Shown here: positions 53,392 to 58,856 of the stretch, in pieces
Position numbering within the stretch: the first letter of the stretch is position 1
Layout of the letters: each line of letters starts with the position of its first letter
NCBI GenBank assembly: GCA_021740645.1
Contig: JAIOZL010000030.1
Coordinates: 1 to 58,856, forward strand
DNA from: Bacteroidales bacterium
GTDB taxonomy: Bacteria > Bacteroidota > Bacteroidia > Bacteroidales > JAADJA01
DNA: 58,856 nt
Direction of reading: 5' to 3'
Notes under the pieces: model-generated
What the model was told of the DNA's origin: nothing
Database searches by the model: none
Seen by the model: only the letters and a program-made list of their open reading frames with translations
Made by a program: the position numbers and the translations under genes

Positions 53392-53916
53392 TTATCCATT
53401 ATTTTTATCCAACAACATATCACTATACGACAGCTTAACCAGGTCATGCTCTTTTATCCCAAGCATCCTGATATAAGCATTACACTGTTCCTCTAGTTTT
53501 TCTTTGCCTAAAACCCCTTCTGCATCAATGGCTTCAATCTCCACAAAACCTCCAAGGCCTTCCACTTCATCTAAATGGAATTTTACATTTTCAATAAAAT
53601 ATATTTTTCGTTTTTTATCCACAACGACTAAAACGCCTAAAGATTTTACAAGCAATTCTTTGAGTGTGCTTCCCGGGTTCGATTTATATAAGCTTACTTC
53701 CGAAGTTTTCGGTCCGGCATCATTGTTCCGGTTATAATGGATCAATGCATTTTCGATATTACCCTCACGCAATTTTAACCTTCCATCAGGAACATAAAAA
53801 TAGGTGTCCACCTGGTGGTCAACCCCTTTGAAAACGGCATTGTGTTCATGAAGGATGGTGGCAATTTTATGTGCATCGGTGCACCTGGCTTTTATTTCAA
53901 CATTTATAAATCCCAT
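53392..53916 (-). CDS. CYTH-domain protein (class IV cyclase/thiamine-triphosphatase type)
   Basis: I take ATG 53916 (174 residues) over a TTG six codons upstream. The CYTH tunnel fold is shown by VEIKARCTDAHKI (ExExK-like N-terminal motif), QVDTYFYVPDGRLKLRE (R-L-K-L-R), HYNRN, and late acidic strands KFHLDEVEGLGGFVEIEAID. These enzymes act on triphosphates with metal ions: adenylate cyclase, thiamine triphosphatase or inorganic triphosphatase; the substrate cannot be fixed here. Co-transcribed with the amidase (no gap). Confidence 0.88.
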   Translation of the reverse strand: MGFINVEIKARCTDAHKIATILHEHNAVFKGVDHQVDTYFYVPDGRLKLREGNIENALIHYNRNNDAGPKTSEVSLYKSNPGSTLKELLVKSLGVLVVVDKKRKIYFIENVKFHLDEVEGLGGFVEIEAIDAEGVLGKEKLEEQCNAYIRMLGIKEHDLVKLSYSDMLLDKNNG

Positions 53917-54050
53917 ATTACAAATAAAATCCAAAAATATTCTTATTTAGAATGGGGATGGATAAGATATCCCTTAAGATATTAAAGGATTTATGAACAT
54001 GAAAAGGACAGGAGGATATCCGGATAACTTACCAGGATTATAAGCTAGTT

Positions 54051-55061
54051 TTATTGGGTGATCAATTTTATCGCTTCTTCCATTAAGGTATCTATACCGT
54101 TAAATTCATCTTCCGGATCCATCCAAACCGCCACATCCGGGGGTATGCCATTTTCCCAGTTATCCCCGTCAGGAGAGAAAGTACGGGAAACGGAAAAACG
54201 ATAACCCCAACCATTGGGCAATTCAAATCCGGCTGGTGCACCCAATCCACCCCCGGTAGTATCGCCCACCTGGATCACATGCGGGAAAGCTTTCATGGCA
54301 AGTGTAAAAAAAGAGGTGGCACTGTAACAACCCCGGTTGGTAAGCAAAATGACAGGACGCGTATATTGATTAGTGCCAATCGGTTCCATGTACACTTCGG
54401 CTGCTTCGCCAAAATCTTCGTAACCCGGGCCATTTTTTAAAATAGAGGTATAGACCAGTCGTTTTTGATCGGCAAAGCGTGAGCCTATCCTGTAGATATT
54501 CGACACCGACCCTCCCCCATTGCTGCGCATGTCCAGAATAATTCCGCTGGTATGCCAGAGGCTGGCAATAACAAAATCAATGTCGGCATTCTCAACTATG
54601 CTGCTGAAGCTGCCGTAATAAATGTACCCGATGGGCTGTCCGTTGCGCTCAAAGGTAGTATTGATCAATGATCCGGTAATCCGGTACTCCCAACCAATGT
54701 AATTATCCTTTAAAAGCCTGAAGTTGAAATTTTCAGGAGAATTAAAAGAAAAGGGATAACGTGAAATATCAAAGGGTGCGGTTAAATTTACATGTCCGTC
54801 TTTTAATTCATTGAGCATATTGCCCAAAACATTAAATAATGCAACATCATTCATGTCGTTGGTAACCTGTGGACGGTAGGTGGTATAAACCTGGTCCCAA
54901 TCGATATTTTTATATTCAAAAAAGGAATATTTATCGTTGACCGTCTGCCACATGTTTTCAAAATTTGAAACTGGCGTATCTACCACCTCCTTCTCCATGA
55001 GTACCTTTTCACAGCTTGCAAATGCAACAAGTCCCAGTATATAAATGGCGATTCTTTTCAT
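54051..55061 (-). CDS. S41-family peptidase-like lipoprotein
   Basis: 336 residues. A lipoprotein signal (MKRIAIYILGLVAFASC) precedes an S41/CTP-type domain: DVALFNVLGNMLNELKDGHV, GIILDMRSNGGGSVSN, LLTNRGCYSATSFFTLAMK (the region of the catalytic Ser) and VGDTTGGGLGAPAGF with ELPNGW...GIPPDVAVW. No PDZ domain is evident, so it belongs to the short PDZ-free S41 proteins of Bacteroidota. Predicted periplasmic or surface lipid-anchored protease. The gene starts 2 nt after the stop of its upstream neighbour. Confidence 0.88.
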   Translation of the reverse strand: MKRIAIYILGLVAFASCEKVLMEKEVVDTPVSNFENMWQTVNDKYSFFEYKNIDWDQVYTTYRPQVTNDMNDVALFNVLGNMLNELKDGHVNLTAPFDISRYPFSFNSPENFNFRLLKDNYIGWEYRITGSLINTTFERNGQPIGYIYYGSFSSIVENADIDFVIASLWHTSGIILDMRSNGGGSVSNIYRIGSRFADQKRLVYTSILKNGPGYEDFGEAAEVYMEPIGTNQYTRPVILLTNRGCYSATSFFTLAMKAFPHVIQVGDTTGGGLGAPAGFELPNGWGYRFSVSRTFSPDGDNWENGIPPDVAVWMDPEDEFNGIDTLMEEAIKLITQ

Positions 55062-55063
55062 TA

Positions 55064-55957
55064 CTAAGGTTTATTTTGGTTGAACTTAAAAACAAGTGAA
55101 AACAAAAACCCATGGTACACTGATTGCACTTTATTATAGTCGGGTTTATGGTGATAAAAATTCCAGATATAACTTAGTTTGATCATGTTCTGATTATGCA
55201 ATACATAATAGAGTTCAGCTTGAGAACGGATATTAAGCGGGACAAGAAATCCACCGCCTGTATGTTCCGAGGTTATTTTGGATTGTAATTCAGGTTGAAT
55301 AAAATTGGTGATGGTAACATAAGTCGGCCTTATCACAAAACTGGCCAGGGGCATGGAGAGCTGCCAGCTTAAGCGCAAATCCCTATCGCGGCGATTTAAC
55401 TTCAAAAACCAAAGTTTCATCTTTTTTTGGGTATAACTCAATGGCATTTCAAAACGGCTGGCAATTCCAATTCCGTTATAATTATCAAAAGTAAAGGCCG
55501 AGTTACCATATTTATAATTTATCCTGAAGTGTCCGTTAAAATTGATCTCAGGGCCGATGTACCAATGTATATGATCTGAATTAAAACTTTTGATACGGTA
55601 AAGTTGGTTGTACCGGATAGCGACAAAATAACTTGTATTGGTTGGGTCATACCATGGGGTTTCTGTGCGTGTACGCAAATTCCCAAAACTAAAATCGGCC
55701 TCAAAAGTTTTGATCACCCTTGCAGAATGAACCAGGTAATCAAGTTTGGCGGCTGGAATTTGTAAACCCTGGTACATCAGGGGTGAGGTGGCCTGATCCA
55801 TTACCCTGATGTATGCAGTGCCAAGGCCCAGGCCCAAATATCTGTCCCTTGCCTTCCGTTCAATCTTGCCCGGGTTTTCTGCAAAGTTCGACTCATTTTC
55901 CTGGGTAAAGGCCTCACATGCTAAAAGAACCAACAGAAATAAAAATATTTTCAGCAT
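55064..55957 (-). CDS. Outer-membrane-type beta-rich protein, unknown function
   Basis: 297 residues. A signal peptide (MLKIFLFLLVLLACEAFTQE) is followed by many amphipathic strands ending in aromatics (GLGLGTAYIRVMDQ, YFVAIRYNQLYRI, HFRINYKYGN, MIKLSYIWNFYHH) and a terminal strand GFLFSLVFKFNQNKP. The pattern fits a small outer-membrane beta-barrel, although no family is recognised. It is co-transcribed with the S41 peptidase (2 nt gap), which may work on the same envelope process. Confidence 0.7.
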   Translation of the reverse strand: MLKIFLFLLVLLACEAFTQENESNFAENPGKIERKARDRYLGLGLGTAYIRVMDQATSPLMYQGLQIPAAKLDYLVHSARVIKTFEADFSFGNLRTRTETPWYDPTNTSYFVAIRYNQLYRIKSFNSDHIHWYIGPEINFNGHFRINYKYGNSAFTFDNYNGIGIASRFEMPLSYTQKKMKLWFLKLNRRDRDLRLSWQLSMPLASFVIRPTYVTITNFIQPELQSKITSEHTGGGFLVPLNIRSQAELYYVLHNQNMIKLSYIWNFYHHKPDYNKVQSVYHGFLFSLVFKFNQNKP

Positions 55958-56027
55958 TTTGTATTATTTTGATACTTAACAATAAAGTGAGAAATTAGTT
56001 AAATAAAATGACTGTAAAAAAGATGAA

Positions 56028-56525
56028 CTAAAAACAGAGGTTTATGCCCATACCATGTTTCTGAAAACCAAATCCAAGGATCATTTCCTTTTTTTGGTTA
56101 CCTGCTTGTGGCTTTAAACTTTCATTATACTTTTTCACCGTAAGATACAGATGCCTGTTACGGGTCATCTGGAAACCCAAACTTAAGCCAACGAAGACCA
56201 GTCCAGCACCGGTTGTTACAATCCATCCTTCATCAACTTCAGCCCCTCCTAATAAAGAACCAAGCTGATAGCCAATAATAAAGCCTCCAACCAAACCGCA
56301 TCCATTCATTGCGGCATTATTGGCATCGGCTCGTCGAAAAGATTCATATGCCTCAGGTGTATTTTCCACAATATCTCCAATTTTACTTAGTTTCACTACT
56401 TCCCCTCTATAGGCAATGGTAAGCGCACCCCTGGGCAAAATAATAAGAGAATCGGACGTACCCTGCGTGAATCCTGAAGAAAACAGAAAAAGAGAGATGA
56501 TAAGAATCCCGGTATACCTGATCAT
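56028..56525 (-). CDS. Exported glycine-zipper-like protein, unknown function
   Basis: 165 residues. A signal peptide (MIRYTGILIISLFLFSSGFT) is followed by a small strand region (LIILPRGALTIAYRGEVVKL) and two Gly-rich hydrophobic segments (GCGLVGGFIIGYQLGSLLGG and WIVTTGAGLVFVGLSLGFQM), a glycine-zipper type membrane insert. It lies 1 nt after the crotonase-like gene. No known family. Confidence 0.65.
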   Translation of the reverse strand: MIRYTGILIISLFLFSSGFTQGTSDSLIILPRGALTIAYRGEVVKLSKIGDIVENTPEAYESFRRADANNAAMNGCGLVGGFIIGYQLGSLLGGAEVDEGWIVTTGAGLVFVGLSLGFQMTRNRHLYLTVKKYNESLKPQAGNQKKEMILGFGFQKHGMGINLCF

Positions 56526-56526
56526 T

Positions 56527-57285
56527 TTACAGATTTAACAAGCTTGCTTCAAAATCGAAATAATCGTTCAACGACTTCCTGTTGAATGTTGTCAGTCGTT
56601 TAGTATCCCTGATGGTGCAATATTTTAAATTCGTGAACCTTTGTGTTTCCTTTATTAAATGATCCACAAAATTTTCATCCGGTAGCAGTTTATTAAACAA
56701 TCCTAAACCCATCGCTTCGTTTGCGTCAATTTTATCCTGAAGCTGAAATTCCATGGCTTTGGAATGATGTAAATAATTAGATAAGAAAAACGGCATTGCT
56801 CCAGAGGGATGGAGGCCATATTTGTTATGGATCATTGATAAAGTAGCAGTTTCAGAGGCAAATCGAAAATCGGCCACCAGTGATGCACCTACAAAAGGGG
56901 TAACCACTTCACCCTGTATACCACTTACCACAAGTAATTGCAAAGACGCAATACTTTTGATCAAATGATTAAGCATATTCACTTCCCTGAACCGCATATT
57001 TTTTTCCTGGAAACAGGGCTCGTCATGTTCGCGACAACCAGGTTTTTTCTCCAGGATGCGGTTTAAGAACACCTCATATTTCTTATTAGTAAAACTATCC
57101 CGATCGTTATAAAAAACCAAAGCCTTAAAATTCCTGTTGCGGTCGATCCGAGCAATTGTTTCAACTAATTCACGGCTAAGTTCCAGGTCGGTAATATGGT
57201 CAAATACGCCCGGTTTAATCTGCAATATGGCTATCTCATTCAAGCCCGATATTTCATAAAATTCATTGCTGCTTAATACTTCCAT
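56527..57285 (-). CDS. Crotonase-fold (enoyl-CoA hydratase/isomerase family) protein
   Basis: 252 residues. The crotonase layout is visible: FKALVFYNDRDSFTNKKYEV (A-strand region of the fold), LQLLVVSGIQGEVVTPFVGA and SLVADFRFASETATLS (central helix/oxyanion-hole area), YGLHPSGAMPFFLSNYLH and DANEAMGLGLFNKLLPDE. The usual catalytic Glu positions are not evident to me, so the CoA activity is uncertain and it could be a non-catalytic member. It heads a short minus-strand unit with the glycine-zipper gene. Confidence 0.8.
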   Translation of the reverse strand: MEVLSSNEFYEISGLNEIAILQIKPGVFDHITDLELSRELVETIARIDRNRNFKALVFYNDRDSFTNKKYEVFLNRILEKKPGCREHDEPCFQEKNMRFREVNMLNHLIKSIASLQLLVVSGIQGEVVTPFVGASLVADFRFASETATLSMIHNKYGLHPSGAMPFFLSNYLHHSKAMEFQLQDKIDANEAMGLGLFNKLLPDENFVDHLIKETQRFTNLKYCTIRDTKRLTTFNRKSLNDYFDFEASLLNL

Positions 57286-57428
57286 ATTATCATTTTTTTG
57301 AACTTCTAATTTAGGGAAAATCTTTTAATTGGAATTAAAAATTATAAAATTTGTCGATATACCTTTAAACCATCTTCCAATAATGACGTCAAATCCCCTT
57401 TTTTGAAGTATTCAACTTGAACAAATAT

Positions 57429-57463
57429 TTTGTTTTCAATCTGAATTCTTCTGGATACATTTG
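57429..57463 (+). promoter_or_regulatory. Predicted promoter of the TonB-receptor-type gene
   Basis: TTTG at 57429-57432, 23 nt spacer, TACATTTG at 57456-57463. Both boxes match the Bacteroidota consensus and lie about 18 nt upstream of the ATG at 57481. Confidence 0.55.
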
Positions 57464-57480
57464 CAAACTAATAATTTTGA

Positions 57481-58856
57481 ATGATTATGTGGAAATGGTT
57501 GGGAATTATAATTTTTGCTTGTGCTGTTTTTCCAATCCAGGCACAACCTCCCCGTGGCGGAGAACGTGATTTTTCTAATATGCCAAAAGAGGGCATCATT
57601 AAAGGGAAAATACTGGAAGAAGGAACTAACCTACCGATGGAATATGCCAATTTTGTATTGTACAGCTTTCGCGATTCATCCATGGTAGCCGGTACAGTGT
57701 GCAATCCGGATGGAACCTTTGAACTTAAGGAAGTCAGGTTTGGAAGGTTTTATGCCATTGCTAATTTTATCGGGTACAATAAAAAGATCATTCATGATAT
57801 TAAAATCACTCCAAAGCAGAAAGAAATAGTTCTGCAGGATATTTTTCTGGAGAATGCAAGTACCCGCCTCGAAGGGGTAGAAATTGTAGCCGACAGGGCC
57901 CACGTGGAATATAAAATTGATAAAAAAATTGTGAATGTAAGCCAGGATATCCTTGCCCAGGGAAGTTCTGCCGTGGAGGTTCTGGAAAATACACCTTCGG
58001 TACAAGTTGATATAGAAGGAAATGTAAGCCTGCGGGGGACTTCAAACTTCACTGTCCTGATTGACGGGAGGCCCAGTGTACTTACCGGGAGTGAGGCGTT
58101 GCAACAAATCCCCGCCAGTACCATCGACAATATTGAGATCATTACAAACCCTTCCGCTAAATATGACCCGGATGGCGTAGGCGGCATCATCAATGTGGTA
58201 CTCAAAAAGCAAAAGCAGCCTGGTATGAACGGGGTTATCAATACTTCTATCGGTACAGGAAACAAGTATAAAGTAGATGCGTTACTCAATTATAAAACTA
58301 AAAACCTCAATATTTTCGGGGGTATTGATTATAATTACCGACAGTTTAGTATGGAGGGCCATACTGAATACGAAAGCCTTTATAACGATACTGCATCCTT
58401 CAGGAATTCAGATATGAATGGGAAAATGAACCGGAATGGATATGGAATAAAAACGGGAATTGATTATTACCTTTCCGATAATTCTACCCTCACCCTTTCG
58501 GGTAAATATGGTACTTATGGTTTTGGCCGTGAGTTTACAAGCACCAATACCAACTGGACCAGCCCGCTTACTTCCTATGAATATCTTCTTTCTGAAAGTC
58601 AATCGGAACATGCCGGGGATTATTATAACCTTAACCTGAATTACATAACAAAATTCAATCAACCAGGCCATCAAATTGAATTTTTAGGATATTATTCCAA
58701 AAGTAAAGGGGATGACTGGGATGAACAAAATGACTTTGAATCGGATGCAAACTGGAATAAAATAGGCGAGGATCCTGAATTGATAAAAACTACTGAAGAC
58801 AATTTTGAAACTGAAATCCGTATTAAAGCTGATTATACTTACCCTATTGGTGAAGA
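57481..58856 (+). CDS. TonB-dependent receptor-family outer-membrane protein (3' part outside window)
   Basis: The frame opens at ATG 57481 (a second ATG two codons on is possible) and stays open to the edge (about 458 codons). A signal peptide (MIMWKWLGIIIFACAVFPIQ, cleavage after AQ) is followed by a carboxypeptidase-regulatory-like domain (GIIKGKILEEGTNLPMEYAN, NPDGTFELKEVRFGRFYAIA, ENASTRLEGVEIVADRA) and then a plug domain (SAVEVLENTPSVQVDIEGNV, SLRGTSNFTVLIDGRPSVLT, IDNIEIITNPSAKYDPDG, GIINVVLKKQ). The following strands (NTSIGTGNKYKVDALLNYKT) start the outer-membrane barrel. It belongs to the TonB-receptor-like OMP family common in Bacteroidota; the ligand is unknown. Confidence 0.9.
   Translation, partial: MIMWKWLGIIIFACAVFPIQAQPPRGGERDFSNMPKEGIIKGKILEEGTNLPMEYANFVLYSFRDSSMVAGTVCNPDGTFELKEVRFGRFYAIANFIGYNKKIIHDIKITPKQKEIVLQDIFLENASTRLEGVEIVADRAHVEYKIDKKIVNVSQDILAQGSSAVEVLENTPSVQVDIEGNVSLRGTSNFTVLIDGRPSVLTGSEALQQIPASTIDNIEIITNPSAKYDPDGVGGIINVVLKKQKQPGMNGVINTSIGTGNKYKVDALLNYKTKNLNIFGGIDYNYRQFSMEGHTEYESLYNDTASFRNSDMNGKMNRNGYGIKTGIDYYLSDNSTLTLSGKYGTYGFGREFTSTNTNWTSPLTSYEYLLSESQSEHAGDYYNLNLNYITKFNQPGHQIEFLGYYSKSKGDDWDEQNDFESDANWNKIGEDPELIKTTEDNFETEIRIKADYTYPIGE

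Overview
The window looks like the chromosome of a Bacteroidota bacterium, probably a free-living Bacteroidales/Marinilabiliales-type organism. Supporting signs: many signal-peptide proteins ending in a Por/T9SS C-terminal sorting domain (YPNP-type start, GxYxL..., final K-rich strand), a SusC-like TonB receptor with a carboxypeptidase-regulatory N-domain, -7 promoter boxes of the TAnnTTTG type, few obvious Shine-Dalgarno sites, and AT-rich DNA. No rRNA, tRNA, CRISPR array, transposase or integrase was seen.

Layout. 1-5.0 kb (minus): a cohesin-like secreted protein (cut by the window edge) lies directly downstream of a very large adhesin with dockerin-like C-terminal motifs; the adhesin gene is split by a one-base shift at an A7 tract. 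5.2-10.7 kb: a membrane-anchored AraC regulator, a leucine-rich-repeat T9SS protein, and a chimeric pseudogene joining a sulfatase lipoprotein N-terminus to the C-terminus of a BNR-propeller T9SS protein. 10.8-15.1 kb: a 74-residue protein with a PID-CTERM-like tail, a MORN protein, a DUF3108 protein and a PgpH-like HD phosphohydrolase. 15.2-21.1 kb (minus): a sialidase-fold/PKD T9SS protein, an M1 peptidase with T9SS tail, and folP.

21.5-45.0 kb is one long plus-strand block: an SDR-DUF2867/TspO/photolyase group (a light or oxidative stress cluster by inference); a DUF1599-BT_3928-tpiA-prmA-giant protein-plsY run; two tandem T9SS propeller/DUF1566 proteins; a 1304-residue TPR/PD40 protein with about 14 degenerate 33-residue repeats; dnaN; and a class IV aminotransferase. 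A plus-strand spacer at 38.54-38.85 kb carries three DnaA-box-like nonamers.

45.0-57.3 kb is minus strand. It begins with a YCF48-type T9SS propeller. The stretch 47.3-52.0 kb is an AT-rich accessory island: five small gene units, all in one orientation, mostly separated by long imperfect hairpins whose arm layout resembles integron attC sites, with no integrase in the window. Two 96%-identical 261-bp direct repeats with group II intron domain V/VI-like folds bracket a radical SAM gene, and each abuts an attC-like hairpin. I regard this island as the most interesting part of the window. Housekeeping-type genes then resume: LysM amidase with CYTH protein, S41 peptidase and an outer-membrane-type protein, a glycine-zipper protein and a crotonase-fold protein. 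A TonB-dependent receptor family protein runs off the right edge on the plus strand.
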